A DNA stretch of 64,000 nucleotides, from contig NZ_JAUSRB010000002.1 of NCBI RefSeq assembly GCF_030811595.1, positions 496,001-560,000 on the forward strand, read 5' to 3'. Both the position numbers and the translations under genes were made by a program. The notes under the pieces are model-generated. The model saw nothing but the letters and a program-made list of their open reading frames with translations, was not told the DNA's origin and did not search any database. Positions 46,115 through 55,500 of this stretch are shown one piece after another. How positions within the stretch are numbered: position 1 is the stretch's first letter; every line of letters begins with the position of its first letter. Origin of the DNA: Streptosporangium brasiliense. Its GTDB lineage: Bacteria > Actinomycetota > Actinomycetes > Streptosporangiales > Streptosporangiaceae.

Positions 46115-46540
46115 ATGAATTTCACCGAGGAGACGGCCAGGGCCAAGGTGCAGGCCGCCGAGGGCGCGTGGAACACGCGGGATCCCGAGCGGGTCTCGCT
46201 CGCCTACACACCTGACTCGGTCTGGCGCAACCGGGAGGAGTCCGTCACCGGACGCGAGGAGATCAGGGAGTTCCTCACCCGCAAGTGGGCCCGGGAGCAG
46301 GACTACGCGCTCCGCAAGGAGCTGTGGACGTTCGGCGGCAACCGCATCGCCGTACGGTTCCAGTACGAGTGGCACGACGCGGACGGTCAGTGGTGGCGCA
46401 GTTACGGCAACGAGCTGTGGGAATTCGCCGACGACGGGCTGATGCGGCGCCGCGAGGCGAGCATCAACGACGTCCGGATCGACGAGGCGGACCGCCGCAT
46501 CCTCGGCGGCCGCACACCGAAGGAACTTCCGTTGACGTGA
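46115..46540 (+). CDS. DUF1348/SnoaL-like (NTF2 fold) protein
   Basis: This is a 141-residue protein that closely fits the DUF1348 family: [70 protein letters not shown] and a final [10 protein letters not shown]. The NTF2-like cone could house a small ligand, but no catalytic residues are established. It starts 61 bp after the PNPOx-like gene and has its own RBS (GGAGG). The molybdenum hydroxylase operon follows 92 bp later. Confidence 0.88.
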   Translation: MNFTEETARAKVQAAEGAWNTRDPERVSLAYTPDSVWRNREESVTGREEIREFLTRKWAREQDYALRKELWTFGGNRIAVRFQYEWHDADGQWWRSYGNELWEFADDGLMRRREASINDVRIDEADRRILGGRTPKELPLT

Positions 46541-46632
46541 TACCAGGGGGTTGACCGGGCACAACAGGGGCGTACGTTCACTTTTGTCGGCTCTCACTTC
46601 TCCTGCCCCGCGTGGGTGTTCTTGGAGGACGT

Positions 46633-47130
46633 ATGCCTCGCATCACCGTCACCGTCGACGGAATCACCTACGAGGAGGAGGTCGAGCCGCGCCTTCTCCT
46701 CGTCCACCTACTGAGAGATCGGCTCGGCAAGACGGGGACACCCGTCGGCTGCGACACGAGCAACTGCGGAGCCTGCACGGTGCTGCTCGACGGCAGGAGC
46801 GCCAAGAGCTGCTCGGTGCTCGCCGTACAGGCCGACGGGAGCGACGTCGTCACGATCGAGGGCCTGGCGCAGGGGGGCGAGTGGCACCCCATGCAGAAGG
46901 CCTTCCACACCGAGCACGCCCTGCAGTGCGGATACTGCACCCCAGGCATGATCATGGCCGCGATCGACCTGCTCCGCGACGACCCGGACCCGTCGGAGGA
47001 GGCCGTCCGCAAGGGGCTGGAGGGCAACCTGTGCCGGTGCACCGGCTACTGCAACATCGTCCGGGCGGTACGGCGCGGCGCCCAGGAGATGTCACAGGCC
47101 CGGCAGGAGCGGGAGGTCCCGGCATCATGA
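46633..47130 (+). CDS. Molybdenum hydroxylase, [2Fe-2S] small subunit (CoxS-like)
   Basis: This is a 165-residue electron-transfer subunit. The plant-type ferredoxin cluster uses C40, C45, C48 and C60 ([10 protein letters not shown]...SC). The second cluster is set by [12 protein letters not shown] and [15 protein letters not shown] precedes the ATG at 46633. The stop overlaps the large-subunit start (ATGA), so expression is coupled. Order small-large-medium is one of the usual arrangements. Confidence 0.94.
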   Translation: MPRITVTVDGITYEEEVEPRLLLVHLLRDRLGKTGTPVGCDTSNCGACTVLLDGRSAKSCSVLAVQADGSDVVTIEGLAQGGEWHPMQKAFHTEHALQCGYCTPGMIMAAIDLLRDDPDPSEEAVRKGLEGNLCRCTGYCNIVRAVRRGAQEMSQARQEREVPAS

Positions 47131-49625
47131 GCGAGGAACTCGACGCCGGGCTGGTCGCCGAGCAGATCGCCGAGAGCGGCCGGCTCGGCGAGCCCTCCGG
47201 GGCGCGCGAGGTCGGCCGGGCCCGCAGGCGCAAGGAAGACGCCCGGCTGGTCACCGGCCGGACCACGTGGACCGACAACATCCAGCTCCCCGGCATGCTG
47301 TACATGGCGTTCCTGCGCAGCCCGATGGCGCACGCCCGGATCACCCGGGTGGACACCTCGGCCGCACGCGGCCGGCCGGGCGTGGTCGCGGTCTACAGCG
47401 GCCAGGATCTCGCCGACGAGCAGGGCAGCCTGCCGTGCGCGTGGCCGGTCACCGAGGACATCGTCATCCCCGACCACCCGCCGATGGCGGTGCGCGAGGT
47501 CCGCTACGCGGGCGAGGCGGTGGCCTGCGTGGTCGCCACCGACCGCTACAAGGCCGCCGACGCCCTGGAGGCCATCGAGGTCGACTACGAGCCGCTGGCC
47601 GCGGTGACCGACATGACCGAGGCGCTCGCCGAGGACGCTCCCCTGGTCCACGAGTCCGGCAACCGGGCCTTCACCTGGAAGTTCGCCGGGGGTGACATCG
47701 ACGCGGCGTTCCGGGACGCCCCCGTGGTGATCGAGCGCACCTACGTGCAGCAGCGGCTCATCCCGACGGCGATGGAGCCCCGCGCGGTCGTGGCCACCAC
47801 CGACGGCGACGACTTCACCCTCTACTCCGCCACGCAGATCCCGCACGTGCTGCGCGTCATGCTCGCGCTGACGACCGGCATCCCCGAGCACAAGCTGCGC
47901 GTGGTCGCCCCCGACGTGGGCGGCGGCTTCGGCTCCAAGCTCCAGGTCACCGCCGAGGAGGTGCTCGCCCTGCTCGTCACCAGGCGGCTGGGCAAGCCGG
48001 TGAAGTGGACCGAGTCGCGCTCGGAAGGCAACCTGACCGTGCACCACGGCCGCGACCAGCTCCAACGGATCTCCCTCGCGGCCGAGCGGGACGGGCGGCT
48101 GCGGGGCGTCCGGGTGGACCTCCTCGCCGACATGGGCGCCTACCTGATGCTGGTCACACCCGGCGTCCCGCTGCTCGGCGCGTTCATGTACAACGGCATC
48201 TACAAGATGGACGCCTACGACTTCACCTGCACCGGCGTCTTCACCACCAAGATGCCGACCGACGCCTACCGGGGCGCCGGCCGTCCCGAGGCCACCTTCG
48301 CCATCGAGCGGGCCATGGACGAGCTCGCGCACGAGCTGGGCCTGGACCCCGTCGAGGTACGGCGGCGCAGCTGGATCACCCACCAGGAGTTCCCGTACGA
48401 GACGATCTGCGGGCTCACCTACGACTCCGGCAACTATGAGGCCGCGACGGACAAGGCTCTCGCCCTGTTCGGTTACGACAAGCTCCGGGCCGAGCAGACC
48501 GACCGGCGGGAGCGGCGCGACCCGGTGCAGCTCGGCATCGGGGTCTCGACCTACACCGAGATGTGCGGCCTGGCGCCCTCGCGCGTACTGGGGAGCCTGA
48601 GCTACGGCGCCGGCGGCTGGGAGCACGCCACGGTCCGGATGCTGCCCACCGGCAAGGTCGAGGTGGTCACCGGGACCAGCCCGCACGGCCAGGGGCACGA
48701 GACGGCCTGGAGCCAGATCGCGGCCGACGCGCTGGGCGTGCCGTTCGGCGACGTCGCCGTGCTCCACGGCGACACGGCGATCTCCCACAAGGGCATGGAC
48801 ACCTACGGCTCACGCTCGCTGGTCGTGGGCGGCGTCGCCGTCCTGGCGGCCTGCGAGAAGGTGAAGGACAAGGCCCGGCAGCTCGCCGCGCACATGCTTG
48901 AGGCCGCCGCCGACGACGTCGAGTTCGCCGACGGGTCGTTCACCGTGCGCGGGACGGCCGAGGGGAAGACCATCCAGGAGCTCGCGCTGGCCGCCTTCGC
49001 CGCGCACGACCTGCCCGACGGCGTCGAACCCGGGCTCGACGCCGAGGCGACCTTCGACCCGGACAACTTCTCCTTCCCGCACGGCACCCACCTGTGCGCG
49101 GTCGAGGTGGACACCGAGACCGGCGCGTGCGCGATCCGCTCCTACGTGGCCGTGGACGACGTGGGCTCCGTGGTGAACCCGCTGATCGTCGAGGGCCAGG
49201 TGCACGGCGGCATCGCGCAGGGCATCGGCCAGGCGCTGTTCGAGGAGGCGGTCCACGACTCCGAGGGCAACCTGCTCACCACGACCATGGCCGACTACCT
49301 GATCCCGTCGGCGGCCGACCTGCCCGACTTCACCACCGGCCGCACCGAGACCCCGGCGACCAGCAACCCGCTGGGCGTCAAGGGCGTCGGCGAGGCCGGG
49401 ACGATCGCCTCGACCCCGGCCGTCGTCAATGCGGTCGTCGACGCGCTGCGCCCGTACGGCGTGCACGACGTGCGGATGCCGTGCACCCCGGAACGGATCT
49501 GGCGCCTGGTCGCCGAGGCGGGAGCGCCCGCGCCGGCGGCCACGGCCGGGACCGGAGAGCCGGCCGCGTCCGGAGCCGGGGAGACGACCACGTCCGCTTC
49601 CACGCCCGAGGAGAGCGCCCGATGA
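47127..49625 (+). CDS. Molybdenum hydroxylase large subunit, form II CO-dehydrogenase-like
   Basis: This is an 832-residue molybdopterin-cytosine-dinucleotide subunit. The active-site loop reads AYRGAGR (about residues 380-386), the form II signature, not the AYxCSFR of true form I CO dehydrogenase. Cofactor motifs VGGGFGSK and GTSPHGQGHETAWSQ are intact, and the C-terminal GVKGVGEAGTI holds the catalytic glutamate. The substrate is therefore open: an aldehyde, N-heterocycle or other compound. The Ala/Pro-rich C-terminal tail (about 795-832) is an extension. It overlaps both neighbours by 4 bp. Confidence 0.93.
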   Translation: MSEELDAGLVAEQIAESGRLGEPSGAREVGRARRRKEDARLVTGRTTWTDNIQLPGMLYMAFLRSPMAHARITRVDTSAARGRPGVVAVYSGQDLADEQGSLPCAWPVTEDIVIPDHPPMAVREVRYAGEAVACVVATDRYKAADALEAIEVDYEPLAAVTDMTEALAEDAPLVHESGNRAFTWKFAGGDIDAAFRDAPVVIERTYVQQRLIPTAMEPRAVVATTDGDDFTLYSATQIPHVLRVMLALTTGIPEHKLRVVAPDVGGGFGSKLQVTAEEVLALLVTRRLGKPVKWTESRSEGNLTVHHGRDQLQRISLAAERDGRLRGVRVDLLADMGAYLMLVTPGVPLLGAFMYNGIYKMDAYDFTCTGVFTTKMPTDAYRGAGRPEATFAIERAMDELAHELGLDPVEVRRRSWITHQEFPYETICGLTYDSGNYEAATDKALALFGYDKLRAEQTDRRERRDPVQLGIGVSTYTEMCGLAPSRVLGSLSYGAGGWEHATVRMLPTGKVEVVTGTSPHGQGHETAWSQIAADALGVPFGDVAVLHGDTAISHKGMDTYGSRSLVVGGVAVLAACEKVKDKARQLAAHMLEAAADDVEFADGSFTVRGTAEGKTIQELALAAFAAHDLPDGVEPGLDAEATFDPDNFSFPHGTHLCAVEVDTETGACAIRSYVAVDDVGSVVNPLIVEGQVHGGIAQGIGQALFEEAVHDSEGNLLTTTMADYLIPSAADLPDFTTGRTETPATSNPLGVKGVGEAGTIASTPAVVNAVVDALRPYGVHDVRMPCTPERIWRLVAEAGAPAPAATAGTGEPAASGAGETTTSASTPEESAR

Positions 49626-50506
49626 TCCCCGCGCCGTTCGACTACATCCGGCCCGCCTCGCTGGAGGAGGCCTGCGGCGTGCTCGCCGAGGCCGACGCCT
49701 CCGGCGACGACGTCAAGGTGCTGGCCGGCGGCCAGTCCCTGCTGCCGCTGCTGCGCCTGCGGCTGGCCTACCCGGCCGCGCTGGTGGACCTGGGCCGGCT
49801 GCCCGAGCTGCACGGCATCGAGGACCGGGGCGACCACGTGTTCGTCGGCGCGCTCACCACGCACGACGAGGTGCTCCGCTCCGGCCTGGTCAGGGAGCAG
49901 ATCCCGCTGGTCGCGCTGGCCACCGCCACGGTCGCCGACCCCGCCGTACGGCACCGCGGCACGTTCGGCGGATCGATGGCCCACGCCGACCCTGCCGGCG
50001 ACCTGCCCGCCGTCGCCCTGGCGCTGGACTGCGTGTTCGTCGTCAGGTCGGGCGAGGGCGAGCGGGAGATCCCGGCGGCCGAGTTCTTCGTCGACTACCT
50101 GGAGTCCGCGCTCGGGCCCGGCGAGGTGCTGGTCGGCGTCCGGGTGCCCAAACTCGGCCCCGGCTGGGGCTACCACTACGAGAAGTTCCACCGGACCGCG
50201 CAGGCGTGGGCGATCGTCGGCGTGGCGGCGGCCGTACGGCGTGCCGGCGAGACCATCGAGGAGGCGCGGATCGGGCTGACCAACATGGGGCCGACGCCGG
50301 TGCGGCCGCGGGTGGTGGAGGCGGCGCTGCGCGGCCTGAGCTCCCCACCGGCCGGTGACGACGGGGCGCACGACCGGGTCAGGGACGCGTGCGGCCAGGC
50401 GGACTCCGGCACCTCGCCCCCGTCGGACCTGCACGCCGGACCTGACTACCGCCGCCACCTGGCCCGGGTGCTGACCCACCGGGCGGTCCGGGCCACGGCC
50501 GGCTGA
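49622..50506 (+). CDS. Molybdenum hydroxylase FAD subunit (CoxM-like)
   Basis: The product has 294 residues. The two FAD-binding motifs of the family are present: LAGGQSLLPLLRLR (about 37-50) and RHRGTFGGSMAHADPAGD (about 109-126). The C-terminal CO_deh_flav_C domain follows (FHRTAQAWAIVGVAAAV). The first codon overlaps the large-subunit stop (ATGA). An acidic, low-complexity insert (SSPPAGDDGAHDRVRDACGQAD) lies before the last helix. A strong hairpin right after the stop separates this gene from the CoxG-like gene. Confidence 0.93.
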   Translation: MIPAPFDYIRPASLEEACGVLAEADASGDDVKVLAGGQSLLPLLRLRLAYPAALVDLGRLPELHGIEDRGDHVFVGALTTHDEVLRSGLVREQIPLVALATATVADPAVRHRGTFGGSMAHADPAGDLPAVALALDCVFVVRSGEGEREIPAAEFFVDYLESALGPGEVLVGVRVPKLGPGWGYHYEKFHRTAQAWAIVGVAAAVRRAGETIEEARIGLTNMGPTPVRPRVVEAALRGLSSPPAGDDGAHDRVRDACGQADSGTSPPSDLHAGPDYRRHLARVLTHRAVRATAG

Positions 50507-50511
50507 ACCGC

Positions 50512-50551
50512 GCCCCGCACCGCCGGGAGCCCGCTCCCGGCGGTGCGGGGC
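50512..50551 (+). terminator. 18-bp perfect hairpin between the FAD-subunit and coxG-like genes
   Basis: GCCCCGCACCGCCGGGAG pairs exactly with its complement around the loop CCCG, 6 bp after the FAD-subunit stop. It should stop or strongly reduce transcription into the coxG-like gene. Confidence 0.85.
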
Positions 50552-50680
50552 AGGTCGGCGCCGGTGGCGAGTTCACCTCCCGCCGGTGCGGGCAGGCAGA
50601 CTGGTAACAGCCGCGCGGTCGCCATGTCGCAGGAGCGGGGGCGGCCGGTCGACGGTGGCCGATCGACAAGGAGCGGATCG

Positions 50681-51586
50681 ATGGCGATGCGGTTCGAGCA
50701 CGAGTTCACGGTTCCGGTGCCGGTGGAGCAGGCATGGTCGGTGCTGCTCGACGTCGAGCGGGTCGCGCCCTGCCTGCCGGGCGCCACCCTCGACACGGTG
50801 GAGGGCGACTCCTTCACCGGCCGGATGAAGGTCAAAGTCGGCCCGATCACCGTGACCTACCAGGGTGAGGCCGCGTTCGAAGACGTGGACAAGGACGCCC
50901 ACGCCCTGACCATCAAGGCCGCCGGCAAGGAGACGCGGGGCTCGGGCACGGCCGGCGCCACGGTCACCGCGCGGCTGCACCCCGCGGGCGCGGACACCCG
51001 GGTCGCCGTCGAGACCTCCTTCAACGTGACCGGCCGCCCGGCCCAGTTCGGCCGGGGGGTCATGGCCGAGATCGGCGGCAGGCTGATCGACAGGTTCGCG
51101 GCCAACCTCGCCGGGCTGCTCGGGGAGAGCCCGGTCGCCGAGCCGGCCACGCCGCCGCTGGTCCCCGGGCAGGGCACGGCCGAGCAGGTCACCGATGGCG
51201 TGGAGGGCGCGGCGGGCACAGGCGCGGGCGCGACGGGGGCACCGGGCCTGGCGGAGCCCGCGGATCTCTCGGCGCCGGAGGACGCCGCGGGTCGGGCAGG
51301 CGGGGCGGGCGAGGGCTCCGGCGAGCCCTCCAGGAGGAGCGAGCCGGTCCGTCACCTCACCGCGGTGCCCTCCTCACCCGAGGGGGCCGCGGTGGAGAAG
51401 GCGCTCGGCCTCGACGCCCACCCGGCGGGCGCCCACCGCGCCTCCCGCACCGCCGAGGAGGAGGCCCTCGACCTCATGGAGATCGCGGGCCTGCCCCTGC
51501 TCAAGCGCGCCGCCCCGCTGCTGGCCGCCCTGGCGGGGCTCGTCCTGGCCGGCTGGCTGGTCCGCCGGATGCTGCGCCGCCGCTGA
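50681..51586 (+). CDS. CoxG-like SRPBCC protein with C-terminal membrane anchor
   Basis: This is a 301-residue protein. The SRPBCC helix-grip domain spans about 1-150 (FEHEFTVPVPVEQAWSVLLDVERVAPCLPGATL...GRGVMAEIGGRLIDRFAANL). An Ala/Gly-rich linker follows, and then a hydrophobic C-terminal helix (AAPLLAALAGLVLAGWLV) ending MLRRR. CoxG proteins are thought to recruit the hydroxylase to the membrane, and the tail anchor supports that. AAGGAG precedes the ATG. It is downstream of a strong hairpin, so it is probably transcribed on its own or at a lower level. Confidence 0.88.
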   Translation: MAMRFEHEFTVPVPVEQAWSVLLDVERVAPCLPGATLDTVEGDSFTGRMKVKVGPITVTYQGEAAFEDVDKDAHALTIKAAGKETRGSGTAGATVTARLHPAGADTRVAVETSFNVTGRPAQFGRGVMAEIGGRLIDRFAANLAGLLGESPVAEPATPPLVPGQGTAEQVTDGVEGAAGTGAGATGAPGLAEPADLSAPEDAAGRAGGAGEGSGEPSRRSEPVRHLTAVPSSPEGAAVEKALGLDAHPAGAHRASRTAEEEALDLMEIAGLPLLKRAAPLLAALAGLVLAGWLVRRMLRRR

Positions 51587-51789
51587 GCCGGCCCCTCACC
51601 ACCGGCCGTCACGCGTGTCCCGGCCGCGGCGCCGGGACCTGCGGTGTCGGGAACAGCGATCATGCAAGGATCTCCCTTGCCGGAAGGACAGGACATCCCT
51701 TCTTGCCCGATGGCCGCACCCCCTTCCCGGTTTTTCACGCCATGTCCTGTCCCCGGATCCTGCCGGAGCCCGCGACCGCCGGAGGCGGG

Positions 51790-51820
51790 CCGGGGCCGTG
51801 CGGCGACCGCACGGCCCCGG
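51790..51820. terminator. 14-bp hairpin between convergent genes
   Basis: CCGGGGCCGTGCGG and its perfect complement flank a 3-nt loop (CGA). It lies between the stops of the coxG-like gene and the ricin-type lectin gene. The 265-bp gap holds no other feature I can support. Confidence 0.8.
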
Positions 51821-51851
51821 ACGCCGCCGGCGGTCCGGCGGGCGGCGGTGC

Positions 51852-52409
51852 TCAGCCGGCGAGGGCCCACTTCTGCTGGGGCTCGCCGTTGCACGCCCAC
51901 AGCTGGACGACCGTGGCGGGCTTCTCGCGGGTGTTCAGGTCGGCGTCCAGGCACTTGTGCGGGCGGATGCGGCTGTGGATCGTGCCGTCGCCCGGCAGGT
52001 CCCACTTCTGCTGGGGCTGGCCGTTGCAGTCCCACCACAGCTGGACCCTCGTGCCGGGGTCTTCGAGGGTGTTCAGGTCGGCGTCCAGGCACTTGCCCGC
52101 GTCGACGCGGCTGCGGATCGTGCCGTCGCCCGGCATGAACCACTTCTGCTGGGGCTGGCCGTTGCAGTCCCACCACAGCTGGACCTTCGTGCCGGGACTG
52201 GCGAGGCTGTCCAGGTCCGCGTCCAGGCACTTGCCCGCGAGGAGCTCGTTCCGGATCGTCAGATCGCCGCTGGCCGCCTCCGCCGGCCGGGCGTCCGCCA
52301 GGGCGACGCCGGGTGCGAGGAAGGTCAGCGCCGAAACGGCGGCGGTGGCGACGGCGGTGGCGGTAGCGGTGACGCGTGGGAGGCGGTGGCGTGCTGTGTG
52401 ATTCCGCAT
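51852..52409 (-). CDS. Secreted ricin-type beta-trefoil lectin
   Basis: This is a 185-residue protein with a long signal peptide (about 1-39). Three near-identical repeats of about 43 residues follow, each with KCLDADL and QLWWDCNGQPQQKW (the third QLWACNGEPQQKW). They form one beta-trefoil (CBM13/RICIN) with QxW motifs intact. There is no catalytic domain, so it is a free secreted glycan-binding protein. It is divergent from the AfsR-like regulator; the shared 168-bp region carries possible SARP boxes, so the regulator may control it. Confidence 0.9.
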   Translation of the reverse strand: MRNHTARHRLPRVTATATAVATAAVSALTFLAPGVALADARPAEAASGDLTIRNELLAGKCLDADLDSLASPGTKVQLWWDCNGQPQQKWFMPGDGTIRSRVDAGKCLDADLNTLEDPGTRVQLWWDCNGQPQQKWDLPGDGTIHSRIRPHKCLDADLNTREKPATVVQLWACNGEPQQKWALAG

Positions 52410-52497
52410 CTGGATCTCGTTCTCCTTGTCTCACTTGCTCTGGGCAGGCACGGGGGCGCCTGGCAGGGGAGACGTTTTCAGAGGCCGCTGTCGCGGC

Positions 52498-52526
52498 GGT
52501 CACCTTACGGTCACCCGGCACTCACA
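52498..52526. promoter_or_regulatory. Possible SARP box: heptamers at 11-bp pitch
   Basis: GGTCACC (52498-52504), GGTCACC (52509-52515) and a weaker ACTCACA (52520-52526) are direct heptamers separated by 4 nt. This is the spacing SARP/AfsR BTAD domains recognise. It lies between the divergent lectin and AfsR-like genes. Confidence 0.5.
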
Positions 52527-52542
52527 GCACGCCATCGCATAG

Positions 52543-52555
52543 TGACTCAGAGTCA
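52543..52555. promoter_or_regulatory. Palindrome TGACTC-A-GAGTCA before the AfsR-like gene
   Basis: A perfect 13-nt dyad lies 22 bp before the regulator's start codon, in a short AT-richer stretch. It could be an operator; no matching regulator is identified. Confidence 0.4.
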
Positions 52556-52577
52556 TGGCAAGGTAACGTAAAGTCAC

Positions 52578-55500
52578 GTGATGGATGCTCGGCGGGACAA
52601 CCGCCTGTCAGGGACGGGTTTCGAGTTCGGAGTCCTGGGGCCGCTCAAGGTGCTGCGCGACGGCGCTCCCGTGGCGGTCGGAGCGGCCAAGCAGCGGGTG
52701 CTGCTGGCCTGCCTGCTGATCGAGGCCAACAGGGTCGTCCCCGTCGAGACGTTGACGGCCCGGCTGTGGGGGGAGGACCCACCCGACGGGGCACGGAACG
52801 CCCTGCAGAACTACGTGATGCGGCTGCGCCGGGTGCTGGGCGGCCCCGGAGGCGGCGGTCCCGTGCGGACCTGCCCGCAGGGCTATCTGATCGGCGTGGC
52901 CGACGACGCGATCGATCTGCACCGCTTCGACGCCCTGGTACGCCACGCCAGGACGGCCGTCGCCGCGGGCGAGGCGGAGCAGGCGTCGGCGCTGCTGCGG
53001 GAGGCGCTGGGGCTGTGGCGCGGGCAGCCGCTGTCGGATGTGCCCTCGGAGCCGCTCCAGCGGGAGGTCGTGCCGGCGCTGACCGAGCGCCGGCTGGGCG
53101 CGGTCGAGCTGCGGATCGAGGCGGACCTGGCGCTGGGGCGGCACCAGGACGTGCTCCCGGAGCTGCGGGAGCTGACCGGCGCGCACCCGCTGAAGGAGCG
53201 GTTCTGGGCGCAGCGGATGCTGGCACTGTACCGGTCGGGACGCCAGGGCGAGGCCCTGCAGTGCTATCGCACCGTCAGCGAGATCCTCTCCGAGGAGCTG
53301 GGCATCGATCCCGGCGCGGAGCTGCGGGAGCTGCACGGGCGGCTGCTGGCCGCCGATCCCGCGCTCGCCCGCCCGGTGCCGCGTGACGGCGGCGCGCGGG
53401 CGGCCGGCAACCTGCCCGCCGAGATGACGACGTTCGTCGGCCGTGAGCGGCAGCTCGTCCAGGCCCAGCGGCTGCTGGAGAGCACCCGGCTGGTCACCCT
53501 GACCGGCCTGGGCGGGGTGGGCAAGACGCGGCTGGCGCTGCGGGTGGCGGCGCGGGTCTCCCACGCGTTCCTGGACGGGGTGTGGCTGGCCGACCTCGCC
53601 CCGCTGACCGAACCCGGGCTGCTCGACCGGGCGGTGGCCGAGGCCCTGGGGATCCGCGACCGCTCGACGCGCTCCGGTGTGGACGTCCTGGTCGAGCATC
53701 TGCGCGACAGGCAGATGCTGCTGGTGCTGGACAACTGCGAGCATGTGGTGGACGCCGTCGCGGCGCTGATGGCCACGCTCCTGCGCGCGGCGCCCGGCCT
53801 GCGGGCGCTCGCCACCAGCAGGCAGCGGCTCGGTCTCCAGGGGGAGCACTGCCTGCCCGTACCGCCCCTGCCCGTACCGCCCCTCCTGCCCGTGCTCGCG
53901 CCGTCCCTGCCCGCGCCGTCCCTGCCGGTCCCGCCCGTACCGGTCCCATCCGTACCGCCCGTGCCGTCCGTGCCGCCGGTGCCGCCCCCGCCGGCACCGG
54001 CCCGCGGGGGCGACGAGCCGCTGACCCGTTATGAGGCCGTACGGCTGCTGGCGGACCGCGCCGCCGCCTCGGCCCCGGACTTCCAGATCACCGACCGCAA
54101 CCGCGGCGCCGTCGCCCAGCTCTGCCGGCGGCTGGACGGCATCCCCCTGGCCATCGAGCTGGCGGCGGTACGGCTGAGCACGCTCTCGGTCGAGGAGATC
54201 CTCGACCGGCTCGACGACCGGTTCCGGCTGCTGACCGACAGCGGGGCCCGGAGCGCCCCCCGCTACCACCGCACCCTGCGCGGCGTGGTCGACTGGAGCC
54301 ACGACCTGTGCACCGAGCACGAGCGGCGGCTGTGGGCGCGGGTGTCGGTGTTCTCCGGCGGGTTCGACCTGGCGGCGGCCGAGGCCGTGTGCTCCGGCGA
54401 GGGGCTCGCCCACGAGGACGTCATGGACGTCCTCGCGGGCCTGGTGCACAAGTCGATCGTGACGGCGAGCTGTCCCGGCGACCGGACCCGATACCGCCTG
54501 CCGGAGACCATCCGCCAGTACGGACAGCAGCGGCTCGACGGCCTCGGCCAGGGCACAGCGCTGCGGCGGCGCCACCGCGACCACTATCGCGACCTGGTCG
54601 CCCGGGCCGCGGCGGACTGGTGCGGCCCCCGCGAGGCCGAGTGGATGGCCCGGCTCCGGCAGGAGCTGCCCAACCTGCGGGCCGCGCTGGATTTCTGCAT
54701 CACGCAGCCGGGGCAGGCCCCGGCCGGAGTGGAGATCGCCGCGGGCCTCACCCGGACCCGATGCTGGTTCTTCCTCGGCAGTCTCAGTGAGGGACGCCAC
54801 TGGCTGGAGCGCACGCTCGCCCTGTCCCCGCGCCGGCCCGGCCCGCTGCGCGCCGGCGGGGCGGCGCTCATCACATGGATCGCCCTCTGCCAGGGCGACC
54901 AGGAGGCCGCCGACGCCTTCCTGGCCGACTGCCGCGACGCGGCGCGGCAGCTCACCGGACAGGACACGGTGGCGGTCGCCGGACAGGACCCCGTGACCGC
55001 CGGGCAGGACCCGGTGGCGGTCGCCGGGCAGGACCCCGTGACCACCGCGGGGCAGGACCCGGCGGTCGCCGGTGCGGTGGCGGCCGTCGAATACATCGAG
55101 GGCGCCCACGCGATGCTCGTCCACGGCGACGCGCGGGCCATACCGCTGCTGGCGCGGGCGCGCGACCGCTTCCGGCAGGGCGGCGAGGTCGGCGACGCCC
55201 ACATGGCCACGATGATGTGGGCCATGGCCGCGGCCTTCCTCGGCGACCGGGACATCGCGGTCGCCGCCGGCGACGCCTACCTGGCCGACGCCGAGACGTC
55301 CCGGGGGGTCTGGGCCCACTCGTGGGCGCTGTGGTGTCTGGGCCTCACGGAGCTGAGGCACGGCGAGCCACGCCGGGCCGCCGCCCTGATCCGCGACTCC
55401 CTGCGCCGCCAGCGGGAGATCGACGACTCCTGGGGCCCCGTATGGGGAGTCGAGACGCTGGCCTGGGCGGTCGCCGCCGCCGGGCAGCATGATCACGCCA

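Noticed and set aside
46633..50506. True (form I) aerobic CO dehydrogenase
   Set aside because: The large subunit has AYRGAGR instead of the form I AYxCSFR loop.
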